The notes under the pieces: model-generated
Databases searched by the model: none
What the model saw: the letters and a program-made list of their open reading frames with translations, nothing else
What the model was told of the DNA's origin: nothing
In this document: positions 19,912 through 28,736 of the stretch, in pieces
Layout of the letters: each line of letters starts with the position of its first letter
How positions within the stretch are numbered: the first letter of the stretch is position 1
Source: Burkholderia cenocepacia
GTDB lineage: Bacteria > Pseudomonadota > Gammaproteobacteria > Burkholderiales > Burkholderiaceae
Assembly: GCF_014211915.1 (NCBI RefSeq)
Contig: NZ_CP060040.1
Span: forward strand, 992,001-1,056,000
Reading direction: 5' to 3'
DNA: 64,000 bases
Position numbers and translations under genes: made by a program

Positions 19912-20451
19912 TCAGTCGTAGCGGCGCAGGAACGCGTCGGCGACGGCCGGCGGATTCAGCGCTTTCGCCGACGCGTTTTCCAGCGCCTCGGCAGCGTCGT
20001 CGTCGCTGATCGACACGAACAGCGTGATGGCCGCCCGGTCGTCGCCCGTGCCGAACACGCCGTCGCGATCGAGCAGCCGCAAGGCCTCGATCATGTCGGT
20101 GTGCAGTTGCCGGGAAAATTCCGCGAAGCGCGACCGGACGAACTGCGGGCTCAGCACCTCGTCGGCCAGCCGGCCACAGATCGCGTTGAACGGCGAGGCC
20201 TCGGCCGCCGCGTACGCCCACTCGGCCACGCCCCACACGAACCACGGATCGTCGTCCGCCACCGCCTGCTGCGCGCGGACCCGGCGCAGCCCCTCGACCG
20301 AATTGGCGGCCGGCACCACCGTCATCGCGCCGCTGTCCGTGTACAACGCGAACGTATAGAAATGCTCGTCCGGGTGCAGCGCCCGCAGCGCCCTGAAGGT
20401 CGCCCTCGCGGCATCGGCAATATCCCGCTGGAAATCAGAAAAGTCGCTCAT
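19912..20451 (-). CDS. DUF4303 domain protein
   Basis: 179 residues. The sequence matches my recollection of the DUF4303 family: an N-terminal helix (FQRDIADAARATFRAL), the strand FYTFALYTDSGAMTVVPAANS and WFVWGVAEWAYA in the middle. The function of the family is unknown; many members occur singly or near polymorphic-toxin immunity genes, which is not the case here. The ATG at 20451 is preferred over an upstream start lacking conserved sequence. It is 126 bp downstream of the end of the Bcr/CflA gene on the same strand. Confidence 0.75.
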   Translation of the reverse strand: MSDFSDFQRDIADAARATFRALRALHPDEHFYTFALYTDSGAMTVVPAANSVEGLRRVRAQQAVADDDPWFVWGVAEWAYAAAEASPFNAICGRLADEVLSPQFVRSRFAEFSRQLHTDMIEALRLLDRDGVFGTGDDRAAITLFVSISDDDAAEALENASAKALNPPAVADAFLRRYD

Positions 20452-20577
20452 CGCATCCTCGTCCAGTCGCCCTGCGCGCTCGTCGGGGTACGCGGCGCGC
20501 GGATCGTGCGTCGTGTCCCGGCATGCGGCGGATTGTCCGTCATTCCGCCGCACGCCGGTACCGGGGCGCACCCGCGC

Positions 20578-21789
20578 TCACCGTCCGGCGTCCTGCCCGT
20601 CGAACGCCCGCCCGCACCCGGCGGCCGCCAGCGCGATCGCCGCCGACAGCAGCATCATCGCGAGCGGCAGGTAGCCTGCGTTACGCGGGGTCAGCAGCGC
20701 GCCCGTCAGCGACGACAGCGCGGCGCCGCCGCCGATCGTCATCGCGCCGGCCAAGCCCGACGCGCTGCCCGCCAGTTCCGGGCGTACCGACACCGCGCCC
20801 GCATGGGCGCCGGGATTGCTCAGACCGTTGCCGACGCCGACCAGCACGCACGGCCCGAACCACGCGAGCGCATGGGTCACGCCGCCGAACAGCAGCGCAA
20901 GCCCGATCAATGGCCCCGCACACGCGACGATCCGCCCGCACAGGATCGTCGCGGCCAGCGCATGGCGGCGCGCGACCCGCGCGGCCAGAAAGCTGCCGCA
21001 GACGAAACCGGCCGTGATCGTCCCCATGTAGAAGCCGATCTCCGCGGGCGGGATGCCGAACAGTGTTGTCGCGGCGAGCGGCGCGCCGGCCAGGAACGCA
21101 TAGAACGCGCCCGTCGAGAACGCCATGCACAGCGCATAGGCCCAGAAACGGCGCGCACGCAGCAGCGCCGGATACGCGCGAAGCTGCTGCCCGAAGCTCG
21201 ACGGCCGGCGCGTATGGGTTTCGGCGAGATCGCGCACGCACCAGGCCAACAGCGCGGTGCCGACTACGGCCAGCAGCCAGAAGCTCGCGCGCCAGCCGAC
21301 CGTCTCGTCGAGCGCGCCGCCGAGCGTCGGGCCGAGCATCGGGGCGAACGCGGCCGCCATCGCCGCGTAGCCGATCCGGCTCGCCGCGCGCGCCCCGCCG
21401 CCGCTGTCGCGGATCGCCGCCATCGACACCGGATAGACCGACGTGATCGCCGCCTGCATCAGCCGGCAGCCGAGAAACACGTGGATATCGGTCGCCATCG
21501 CGCAACCGAGCGAACCGAGCGCGAACAGCGCGACGCTCGTCAGCACGATCGGCCGGCGCCCGAACCGGTCGGACAGCGGCCCCGTCACGCATTCGAGCGA
21601 CGCGGCCACCGCCGCATAGCCGCCGAGCGACAGCGCGACGAGCGCATAGTCGGTATGCAGGTCGCGCACGATCGCCGGCAGCGACGGCAGGAACAGGCTC
21701 AACGGCAGCACGGACAACGCGCACAGCACGATCAGCGTGGCGTGCCGGGGTGACGCCGGGTCGGAAGTGGTCGACAGGTTCGATGACAA
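20578..21789 (-). CDS. Bcr/CflA-family multidrug efflux MFS transporter
   Basis: 403-residue, 12-segment drug:H+ antiporter. The MFS A-motif appears as GPLSDRFGRRPIVLTS between segments 2 and 3, and SLFLPSLPAIVRDLHTDYAL in the first helix and loop is typical of Bcr/CflA proteins. Transcription must pass a leader peptide and an intrinsic terminator (21834-21936), so drug-responsive attenuation is likely. Substrate cannot be predicted. Confidence 0.9.
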   Translation of the reverse strand: MSSNLSTTSDPASPRHATLIVLCALSVLPLSLFLPSLPAIVRDLHTDYALVALSLGGYAAVAASLECVTGPLSDRFGRRPIVLTSVALFALGSLGCAMATDIHVFLGCRLMQAAITSVYPVSMAAIRDSGGGARAASRIGYAAMAAAFAPMLGPTLGGALDETVGWRASFWLLAVVGTALLAWCVRDLAETHTRRPSSFGQQLRAYPALLRARRFWAYALCMAFSTGAFYAFLAGAPLAATTLFGIPPAEIGFYMGTITAGFVCGSFLAARVARRHALAATILCGRIVACAGPLIGLALLFGGVTHALAWFGPCVLVGVGNGLSNPGAHAGAVSVRPELAGSASGLAGAMTIGGGAALSSLTGALLTPRNAGYLPLAMMLLSAAIALAAAGCGRAFDGQDAGR

Positions 21790-21833
21790 GCGGATGCCCT
21801 CCCGCGCACGGGCCGCGCGGCCTTGCGCAACAC

Positions 21834-21862
21834 AAAAAAAAGCCCCCGAACGAGTCGGGGGC
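21834..21862 (-). terminator. Intrinsic terminator in the leader of the efflux gene
   Basis: Minus strand GCCCCCGA, five-base loop, TCGGGGGC, followed by eight T residues. It lies between the leader peptide and the Bcr/CflA start, 45 bp before the latter, so it acts as an attenuator. The 5' flank ACCCATGCGCC (21860-21870) can instead pair with the leader-peptide arginine codons. Confidence 0.88.
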
Positions 21863-21885
21863 GCATGGGTGCCGGCGCGGTGCCG

Positions 21886-21936
21886 CTACCGGACCCTGCG
21901 CCTGTGGACGACTACGATGAAGCAAGTGGTTTTCAT
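21886..21936 (-). CDS. 16-residue leader peptide upstream of the efflux gene
   Basis: Open frame MKTTCFIVVVHRRRVR ending in TAG, preceded by AGGAG nine bases before the ATG. It is followed by an intrinsic terminator and the Bcr/CflA gene, the layout of a ribosome-mediated attenuator. The C-terminal HRRRVR includes several Arg-X-Arg arrangements, a context at which macrolide-bound ribosomes are known to stall, and uses two AGG codons. The codon stretch AGGCGCAGGGT is complementary, with one bulged A, to ACCCATGCGCC at the foot of the terminator. I know no named family for this peptide. Confidence 0.75.
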   Translation of the reverse strand: MKTTCFIVVVHRRRVR

Positions 21937-22017
21937 GCCGAATGGCTCCTGAATACGTGGCGGACCGCTCGCGGTACCCGACGATGTTAGGCGGACGACA
22001 ACCGCCGCGTCAACGCG

Positions 22018-23598
22018 CTACCGCGTGCGCACCGACACGAACTTCCGCGCGTTGTTGCGCTGGATCAGCACGGCGATCACGTTGCCGCCGCTCGCTTCGA
22101 GCATCGGCACGTCGTCCGGCGTCTCGAGCAGCGTGTCGTTGAGTTCCAGCACGACGTCGCCCGGCTGGATGCCGGCGCGCGCGGCCGGGCCGTGCACCGC
22201 GTCCACCATCATCCCGACCGCGAGCCCCGTCGACCGGCGCTCGGCGTCGCTCAGCGCGTGCATCGTCAGGCCGAGGCGATCGCCGTGGTCGCCTGCATCG
22301 CCGGTGCCCGGCCCCGGCTGCGCGGCGGCCTTCGGCGCGGCCATGCCGACCGTCGCGGGCGTACCGCCGCCCGCGTCGTCGGCGCCGGTGATCGTCAGCG
22401 TTACCGGCGCACGGTTGCGGATCACCCGTAGCGGCGCCTTGCCGCCGGGCGGCAGCGCGGCGGCAAGGTCGTTCAGTTCGGCCGAACGGCCGATCGCCTT
22501 GCCGCCCATCTTCACGATCACGTCGCCGGGCTTCAGGCCGGCCGCGGCGGCCGGCGAGCCGGGCGCGACGCCGTTGACGAGCGCGCCTGCCGGACGCGGC
22601 AGCCCGAACGCCGCGGCCAGACCGACGCCGACGTCCTGCACGTCGACGCCGAACGCATTGCCCGACGGCGCATCCGGCGCGGGCGCCTGAGCCTGCTGCG
22701 CCTGCATCTGCGCCTGCTGTTGCGCGCGCAACTGGGCACGCACCTTGGCCGCGAATGCGATCGGGATGGCGAACGTCGTGCTCGCGTAGCGGTCGGCGCC
22801 CGGATAGACCTGCACCGCGATGCCGATCACGTCGCCCGCGCGATTGAACACGGGGCCGCCGGAGTTGTCCGGGTTCGGCGCGATGTCGGTCTCGAAGAAC
22901 GGGAATGCGCTGCCGTCGGGCAACCGCCGCGACGTCGCGCTGACGATGCCGGCCGTGACCGTATTGCCCGATCCGTCCGGCGCGCCGATCGTCATCACCG
23001 GTTCGCCCGCGCGGACTTTCGACGAATCGCCGATGCGCACGAACGGCAGCTTCGTCGCGTCGACGCGCAGCACGGCGACATCGCTTTGCGGATCGACGGC
23101 CAGCACCGTCGCCTTGAATTCGCGGCGGTCGGTGAGCCGCACCGTCACGTCGGTCGCCTCGTCGACCACATGGGCGGACGTGAGGATCAGGCCATCGGCG
23201 CTGACGATGAAGCCCGAACCGCTGCCGGACACCGCACGCGGTGCCGCCGTATCGGGTGCCGGCGCCTGCGGCCCCTGCGCGGGCGGCGGCGCGCCGTGCC
23301 GGAAGAACGCGGCGAGCGGATCGTCGGGATCGAGCGCGGCAAAGGCCGGCCCGCCGGTTTGCGGATCGGGTGTGGCGGCCAGGATGGTCACGACCGCCGG
23401 GCCGTAACGTTCGACGATTGCCGGGAAATCGACCGGCATCGCGTAAGGCGCGGCGGGTGGCCGCGCCTTCATCGCCGGCGGGGCGGCGTGTGGCGCGAGG
23501 GTGCCGGCAACGGCGGCGGGCAGCGGCAAACATCCGGCAAACACGCCCCCGATCAACGCGGTGCGAAGCACGGCGCGAGCAAGCGTCTGGCAAACCAC
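22018..23598 (-). CDS. DegP/HtrA-like serine protease with two PDZ domains
   Basis: 526 residues from the GTG at 23598, chosen because GGGGGAGGTG lies six bases upstream; an ATG 27 codons earlier would put a non-hydrophobic tail in front of the signal peptide. Signal peptide about 1-32, linker rich in Ala/Pro, trypsin-like domain about 55-300 with His143 (TSAHVV), Asp173 (QSDVAVL) and Ser246 (DNSGGP), then PDZ domains near 315-400 and 420-520. The site reads DNSGG where most HtrA proteins have GNSGG. Expected to degrade or chaperone misfolded envelope proteins. The spacer between protease and PDZ is Gln/Ala-rich. Confidence 0.88.
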   Translation of the reverse strand: MVCQTLARAVLRTALIGGVFAGCLPLPAAVAGTLAPHAAPPAMKARPPAAPYAMPVDFPAIVERYGPAVVTILAATPDPQTGGPAFAALDPDDPLAAFFRHGAPPPAQGPQAPAPDTAAPRAVSGSGSGFIVSADGLILTSAHVVDEATDVTVRLTDRREFKATVLAVDPQSDVAVLRVDATKLPFVRIGDSSKVRAGEPVMTIGAPDGSGNTVTAGIVSATSRRLPDGSAFPFFETDIAPNPDNSGGPVFNRAGDVIGIAVQVYPGADRYASTTFAIPIAFAAKVRAQLRAQQQAQMQAQQAQAPAPDAPSGNAFGVDVQDVGVGLAAAFGLPRPAGALVNGVAPGSPAAAAGLKPGDVIVKMGGKAIGRSAELNDLAAALPPGGKAPLRVIRNRAPVTLTITGADDAGGGTPATVGMAAPKAAAQPGPGTGDAGDHGDRLGLTMHALSDAERRSTGLAVGMMVDAVHGPAARAGIQPGDVVLELNDTLLETPDDVPMLEASGGNVIAVLIQRNNARKFVSVRTR

Positions 23599-23828
23599 GG
23601 TGCCACCTCCCCCGGCAGCCGCGACGCCCCCCTGCGCGAGACGCGCAGGCGCCCGACAAGCACCGGTACACGCCTCCATTTATAGCCCACGTGCCGGTCG
23701 GAACATACGAATCGAAACCCGTATGCCGGGAGGCGTCGTGGCGGCGGAACCGCGAAGGCATTCGTTTCGAACAAAGTGCGCGGTTCGTCAATCCGAATAT
23801 CCACCACGCATCGGTGCGCGTGCCGGCA

Positions 23829-25376
23829 TCACCGCCATCGCCGCGATCCGCGGCCGATCGTCAGCCTGTTGCGCAACGCCGACCGCGAAACCATCCCGTC
23901 ACGCATCCCCGCGCCCACCCGCTCCGCGATCGCCGACACCATCCGCAACATCGGCTCGAACGCATCGGCCGACGTATTGCCGAAACCGAGCACGAGCCCG
24001 TTGCCGGCCCGCGCCGCATCAATCGCGAAACCCGACAGCGGAAACGGCCCGATGCCATGCGCGCGCGCCGCTTCGACGATCGCGCGATCGCGATACCGCG
24101 CCGGCAACCGCAGCGCGAGATGCAGCCCGCACGGGCCGCCCTCGACCTGGTGCGGCACGCTCAGGCTGCGCTCGAGCGCGGCGAGCAGCAACCGCCGCCG
24201 GTCGCGATACAGCCGGCGCATCCGCCCGAGATGCCGGCCGTACTCGCCCGTCTCGATAAAGTCGGCCAGCGCGAGCTGCACGTGGCGCGTCCCGCCGCGC
24301 AGCATCTCCGGTAGCGCCGGCCGCACGGCAGCCAGCAACGCGTCGGGCAGCACGAGAAAACCGATCCGCAGCGCCGGAAACATCGTCTTGCTGAACGAGC
24401 CGAGATAGACGACCGGCGAATCGGGCGCCAGCCCGTGCATCGCGCCGATCGGCTCGCCGGTGTGACGGAATTCGCTGTCGTAGTCGTCCTCGATGATCCA
24501 CGCGCGATGGCGGCGCGCCGCGTCGATCAGCGCGAGCCGACGCGAGATCGACAGCACGGCGCCGGTCGGGAACTGGTTCGACGGCGTCGTGTAGACGAGG
24601 CGCGGCGTCCGCTCGCGCCAGTCGTCCGGTTCCGCGCGCAGCCCTTCGGCGTCGACCGGCATCGGCACGACGTCGAGGTCGGCCGCCTGCATCGCGGTGC
24701 GCGCGCCGCGATAGCCGGGCTCCTCGACCCACACCGTATCGCCCGGATTCGTCAGCAGTTGCGCGCACAGTGCGATCGCCCCTTGTGCGCCTTCGGTGAT
24801 CACGATCTGCTCGGGATCGCAGCGCACGCCGCGCGTGACGGCCAGGTGGCGCGCGATCGATTCGCGCAACGCGGGCTCGCCGAGCGGATCGCCGTACGCC
24901 AGCAGCTCGCGGCCGGCGCGACGCAACGCGCGGTCGATCGCATGCCGCCACGCGTCCACCGGGAAATGCGACAGCGCCGGCACGCCCGGACGAAAGCCCT
25001 CCGATTCGCCGGTGCCGACGAGGCTCGGGCGAATCCGGCCGAGCCGCTGCGCGACGGCCGGCGGCGCGGCACGCCGGCGCGGCGGCGTGGGCCGCGACAG
25101 CCCGACGACCCGCGTGCCGCGACGATCCGATTGCAGGAAGCCTTCGGCGACGAGCTGCTCGTACACGGCGGCCGTCGTATTGCGCGACACGCCGAGCGTT
25201 TCGGCCAGCGCGCGCGTGCCGGGCAGCCGCGTGCCGGCCGGCATCGCGCCGCCGAGAATCGCGTCGCGCACACGGCGCAGCAACTGGCGCTGGAGCGACG
25301 GTGCGCCGGGCGTGCGCGCCAGCGGCGCATCGAGCGGCAGCAACGGTGCGTCGCCGGCAGGAAAGGCAGTCGTCAT
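23829..25376 (-). CDS. MocR/PdxR-type regulator (GntR HTH fused to aminotransferase fold)
   Basis: 515 residues. A winged helix-turn-helix of the GntR family lies at about 25-95 (LPGTRALAETLGVSRNTTAAVYEQL); the rest is a fold-type I aminotransferase-like domain with the PLP lysine in SFSKTMFPALRIGF. Such proteins usually sense PLP or an amino compound. The ATG at 25376 is preferred over a start 37 codons upstream. It is divergent from the double-GNAT gene, with a long inverted repeat between them, so it probably regulates that gene. Confidence 0.9.
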   Translation of the reverse strand: MTTAFPAGDAPLLPLDAPLARTPGAPSLQRQLLRRVRDAILGGAMPAGTRLPGTRALAETLGVSRNTTAAVYEQLVAEGFLQSDRRGTRVVGLSRPTPPRRRAAPPAVAQRLGRIRPSLVGTGESEGFRPGVPALSHFPVDAWRHAIDRALRRAGRELLAYGDPLGEPALRESIARHLAVTRGVRCDPEQIVITEGAQGAIALCAQLLTNPGDTVWVEEPGYRGARTAMQAADLDVVPMPVDAEGLRAEPDDWRERTPRLVYTTPSNQFPTGAVLSISRRLALIDAARRHRAWIIEDDYDSEFRHTGEPIGAMHGLAPDSPVVYLGSFSKTMFPALRIGFLVLPDALLAAVRPALPEMLRGGTRHVQLALADFIETGEYGRHLGRMRRLYRDRRRLLLAALERSLSVPHQVEGGPCGLHLALRLPARYRDRAIVEAARAHGIGPFPLSGFAIDAARAGNGLVLGFGNTSADAFEPMLRMVSAIAERVGAGMRDGMVSRSALRNRLTIGRGSRRWR

Positions 25377-25464
25377 CGGAACATCGCAGCGTGAAAAAGT
25401 CGGAATGTGACGCACGGGTAAGCGTCGCACGGTGACCGGCGCGCGGCCGGCGGCCCCAGACCGT

Positions 25465-25506
25465 GGCACCATAAATTTACCGCTCACTGGCGCTTCTCAT
25501 GGTACC
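25465..25506. promoter_or_regulatory. Inverted repeat between MocR gene and GNAT fusion
   Basis: GGCACCAT at 25465-25472 and ATGGTACC at 25499-25506 form an inverted repeat matching at seven of eight positions, 26 bp apart, flanking the AT-rich TAAATTTA segment in the divergent promoter. A candidate MocR operator; no binding rule is established enough to be sure. Confidence 0.4.
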
Positions 25507-25529
25507 TCGGCGGGACTACGATCGTCTGC

Positions 25530-26774
25530 ATGCCGGCATGTCGCCGGCCGCCAACCGAAGCGAGATCGACCTTGCCCACGCTCACCAACGCTTTCCAGCA
25601 GCCCATCGGCCACCCCGTTCCCGACTGGTCCGCGCGTCCGCGCCCGGCGCGCATCGTGCTCGAAGGCCGCTACTGCCGGCTCGAACCGCTCGACGCCGAG
25701 CGCCACGCCGCCGATCTGTATGCCGCCTACGCACAGGCGCCCGACGGCAGCGACTGGACCTATCTCGCGCACGGCCCGTACGCCGACGAATCCGGCTACC
25801 GCGACTACGCGCGCGGCGCGCAGGCGAGCACCGATCCGCTGCACTACACGGTAATCGACCGCGCCACGGGCCGCGCGGTCGGCACGCTCGCGCTGATGCG
25901 CATCGATCCGGCCAACGGCGTGATCGAGGTCGGCTCGGTCACGTTCTCGCCGCTGCTCAAGCGCACGCCGGTGTCGACTGAAGCGCAGTTCCTGCTGATG
26001 AAGTACGCGTTCGACACGCTCGGCTACCGGCGCTACGAATGGAAGTGCGACGACCTGAACGCGCCGTCGCGCAAGGCGGCTGCCCGCCTCGGCTTCCGCT
26101 ACGAAGGCACGTTCCGGCAGGCGATCATCTACCGCGGCCGCAATCGCGATACCGCGTGGTTCTCGATCGTCGACGGCGAATGGCCGGATGTGCGCGCCGC
26201 GTTCGAAGCATGGCTCGCACCGGAGAACTTCGACGCGCAAGGCAACCAACGCCAGTCGCTCACCGCGATCCGCCACGCGCAGGCCAGCGCGCGCGATGCC
26301 GCCGGACGCGCGAACGGCGCCACGCGCGTCACGGTGCGCCCGCTGGTCGCCGCCGACGAAGCCGCGTGGCGTCCGCTGTGGCAGGGTTACCAGAAGTTCT
26401 ATGACACCGCGCTGAGCGACGCGGTGTTCGCGACGACCTGGGCGCGCCTGATGGACCCGGCCGAGCCGATGTTCGTGCTCGGCGCGTTCGACGCGTCGGG
26501 TGCGCTGGTCGGGATCGTCCATGCGATCTACCACCGTTCGTGCTGGACCGAAGGGCCGTACTGCTACTTGCAGGATCTGTACACGGCGCCCGACGCACGC
26601 GGGCAAGGCGCGGGCGGCGCGCTGATCGAGGCCGTGTACGAACGGGCGCGCGAAGCCGGTGCGAGCCGCGTGTACTGGCTCACGCACGAGACCAACACGA
26701 CCGCGCGGGCGCTGTACGACAAGCTCGCGAACAATGCCGGTTTCATCCAGTACCGGCACGATCTGAAGAAGTAA
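25530..26774 (+). CDS. Two-domain GNAT acetyltransferase fusion
   Basis: 414 residues joining two N-acetyltransferase folds. Residues ~45-225 resemble RimJ/RimL-type GNATs (GRYCRLEPLDAERHAADL, YEWKCDDLNAPSRKAAARLGF). Residues ~265-410 form a second GNAT with the acetyl-CoA loop APDARGQGAGGALIEAVYE. A 45-residue linker separates them and the frame is continuous. Related single-domain genes are often adjacent in other bacteria; substrate(s) unknown. The start may instead be the TTG at LPTLTNAF, 14 codons on. Divergent from the MocR gene. Confidence 0.85.
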   Translation: MPACRRPPTEARSTLPTLTNAFQQPIGHPVPDWSARPRPARIVLEGRYCRLEPLDAERHAADLYAAYAQAPDGSDWTYLAHGPYADESGYRDYARGAQASTDPLHYTVIDRATGRAVGTLALMRIDPANGVIEVGSVTFSPLLKRTPVSTEAQFLLMKYAFDTLGYRRYEWKCDDLNAPSRKAAARLGFRYEGTFRQAIIYRGRNRDTAWFSIVDGEWPDVRAAFEAWLAPENFDAQGNQRQSLTAIRHAQASARDAAGRANGATRVTVRPLVAADEAAWRPLWQGYQKFYDTALSDAVFATTWARLMDPAEPMFVLGAFDASGALVGIVHAIYHRSCWTEGPYCYLQDLYTAPDARGQGAGGALIEAVYERAREAGASRVYWLTHETNTTARALYDKLANNAGFIQYRHDLKK

Positions 26775-26798
26775 CGTCGCGCCGCCGCCGGCCGACGT

Positions 26799-27275
26799 TC
26801 AGCCGCGAACATCGGCCGGATGGCGTGCGTCGCCGTCCTCCGGCGTGGCGTCGCACGCCGCACCGCCCCTACCCGGCACCGACGCCGGGCAGATCATCTC
26901 GTCGCCGTTGGCCGGCACCGGTCGCCGCACCGGCCGGAACACCGGCTCGCCCGGCTCGATCGGCTGCCCGGAAAGCGCGCAGCGGCCGGGCCGCAACGCG
27001 ACGCGCAGCCGCCAGCGCTGCTCGCCGTAGTGACACCGGCCGCTCTCGACCCAGCGCACCAGCAGTGCGTCGTCGCCCGCCTCCAGCACCGTGACGAACA
27101 GTTGCGGGCGCAACGGCGATGCCGCGGCCGTCGCGTGCTCCGGAATCGGCGCACGGCCGATCGTCACGAGCGGATGCGCGACCACGCCGCCGCGCGACGG
27201 CATCGCGTCGTCTTCGTCGAACGCGTCGCACGACAGGTCTTCTTCGCAGATCGGGCTTTCCATGGTGTTGAGCAT
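26799..27275 (-). CDS. DUF3331 domain protein
   Basis: 158 residues. The core at about 55-140 matches DUF3331, a family I know mainly from Burkholderia: VRWVESGRCHYGEQRWRLRV, then RCALSGQPIEPGEPVFRP, then DEMICPASV. Conserved cysteines around the CxLxGxPI motif suggest metal binding. An acidic N-terminal region (CEEDLSCDAFDEDDAM) precedes it. The start could also be the ATG at 27263. Between the GNAT fusion (convergent) and the MFS gene. Confidence 0.75.
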   Translation of the reverse strand: MLNTMESPICEEDLSCDAFDEDDAMPSRGGVVAHPLVTIGRAPIPEHATAAASPLRPQLFVTVLEAGDDALLVRWVESGRCHYGEQRWRLRVALRPGRCALSGQPIEPGEPVFRPVRRPVPANGDEMICPASVPGRGGAACDATPEDGDARHPADVRG

Positions 27276-27316
27276 GCTTGACGAATTTCCGTGCAGGTTG
27301 AACGACGCCGGCGCGT

Positions 27317-28525
27317 TCAGCGCCGGCCCATCGGTTCGCGCAGCAGGGACAGGCCGATCGCCGCGCCGACGGCGGCGGCCGCGAGCATCAGCCCGATGCC
27401 GCCCGACCAGCCGAACGCACCGACGATCGCGCCGATCGTCAGCGGCCCGATCACCTGGCCGAGATAGTTGCCCTGCACGACCCAGCCGATGCTGAGCGGC
27501 GCCAGCGACGGCGACGGGGCGGAGCCCGGCGCGCACGCGAGAATGGTCGCGGGCAGCATCCCGGCCATCGCCGAAAACGCGAACCCGAGCGCGACCGCGA
27601 GCGGCGCGGGTGTCGCGGCGCTGAAGAGGCCCGCGCCCGCCGCGCCGATCGCGACCGACGTCGCCGCCATCACGATCCCGGGTCGCGCCCCGCGCGACAG
27701 CAGCCAGCCAGCCGTCAGGTTGCCGATCACGCACGCGGCGACGATCGCCGCGCTGATCAGCCCCGCCGCGCCGATCGCGACGCTGAGGCGCTGCATCAGG
27801 AACACCGGCAGGAACGTCATCACCGCGAAGAACTGCACGTTGTAGGTCGCGAAGCCCAGTGCGAGGAGCGTGGTCGAGCGCGACGCGAGCACGGCGCGCA
27901 GCGCGGGGCCGATGCGCGTCGTCGCCTGCCGCGACGGCGCGTCGGCCGACGTCGTGACCGGCACCGCGGCCGCCGCGACGAGCGTCAGCGCCGCGGCCGC
28001 GAGCCAGCCGTTGCGCCAGCCGCCGAGCAGCGGCCCGACCAGCATCGACAGCGCCATGCCGGCCGGCATGAAGGTGCTCCACAGGCCGAACGCGAAATTG
28101 CGCCGTTCGGGCGGCGTCACGCGGTTCAGCACGGCCGGCGCAGCGACCACCACGATCACGAACCCGAGGCCTTCCGCGAAGCGCGTGGCCAGCAACAGCG
28201 CGAAGCTGCCGGCCCAGGCGCCGGCCACGCTCGACAGGCCGAGGATGACGAGGCCCGTCACCAGCAGCCGCCGGTCGCCCCAGCGCCGCACCAGCAGGCC
28301 GGCGGCGATCCCGCCGAACACGCCGACGAACGGAAACACCGACATGATCCCGCTCAGCGACGCGAGCGAGCCGCCGAACTCGTGCTGGAGCGACGGCAAG
28401 CCGATCGTCGCCTTGCCGACGTGCAGCGCCGACACGATGCTCGCCAGCACGACGTTCGCGACGGCGGCCCGGTAGCTGCGCGCCGGCAGCGTGGCGGCAT
28501 CGGCCGCGACAGGCGATTCGGTCAT
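27317..28525 (-). CDS. MFS transporter (CynX/NimT-like)
   Basis: 402 residues, about 12 membrane segments, with the A-motif equivalent GLLVRRWGDRRLLVTG after segment 2. The layout resembles the cyanate/nitroimidazole (CynX/NimT) branch of MFS proteins, a weak assignment. The ATG at 28525 is chosen over one ten codons upstream because GGAGGTG lies five bases before it. Its promoter (28593-28623) has the over-long spacer and central palindrome of MerR-family-controlled promoters, so expression is probably induced by a metal, oxidant or drug sensed by a regulator outside the window. Confidence 0.85.
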   Translation of the reverse strand: MTESPVAADAATLPARSYRAAVANVVLASIVSALHVGKATIGLPSLQHEFGGSLASLSGIMSVFPFVGVFGGIAAGLLVRRWGDRRLLVTGLVILGLSSVAGAWAGSFALLLATRFAEGLGFVIVVVAAPAVLNRVTPPERRNFAFGLWSTFMPAGMALSMLVGPLLGGWRNGWLAAAALTLVAAAAVPVTTSADAPSRQATTRIGPALRAVLASRSTTLLALGFATYNVQFFAVMTFLPVFLMQRLSVAIGAAGLISAAIVAACVIGNLTAGWLLSRGARPGIVMAATSVAIGAAGAGLFSAATPAPLAVALGFAFSAMAGMLPATILACAPGSAPSPSLAPLSIGWVVQGNYLGQVIGPLTIGAIVGAFGWSGGIGLMLAAAAVGAAIGLSLLREPMGRR

Positions 28526-28592
28526 CTTCACCTCCGTTGAAGCGGCGGCGTGCAACGGGATGTCTCACGCGACCGCAATCGGACTGGCGCAC

Positions 28593-28623
28593 ATGATACA
28601 AATTGAAGTTAACTTCAAGTAAA
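28593..28623 (-). promoter_or_regulatory. MerR-type promoter with 19-bp spacer and 16-bp palindrome
   Basis: On the minus strand TTTACT (-35, 28618-28623) and TATCAT (-10, 28593-28598) are separated by exactly 19 bp, and the spacer holds the perfect palindrome TTGAAGTTAACTTCAA (28603-28618). A 19-bp spacer with a central dyad is the hallmark of MerR/SoxR-type operators, whose regulators untwist the DNA to activate. No merR-like gene is seen in the window. Confidence 0.75.
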
Positions 28624-28736
28624 GGGGCAGCGGGCGCAACGATCCGTTTCGGCGATGGTGACAATGGCCGGCGCGACACGCGACGGCATCCTGGTCTAAG
28701 CTGTCCGCTTCGTCCGACAACGCCGCGCCCCTCCTT

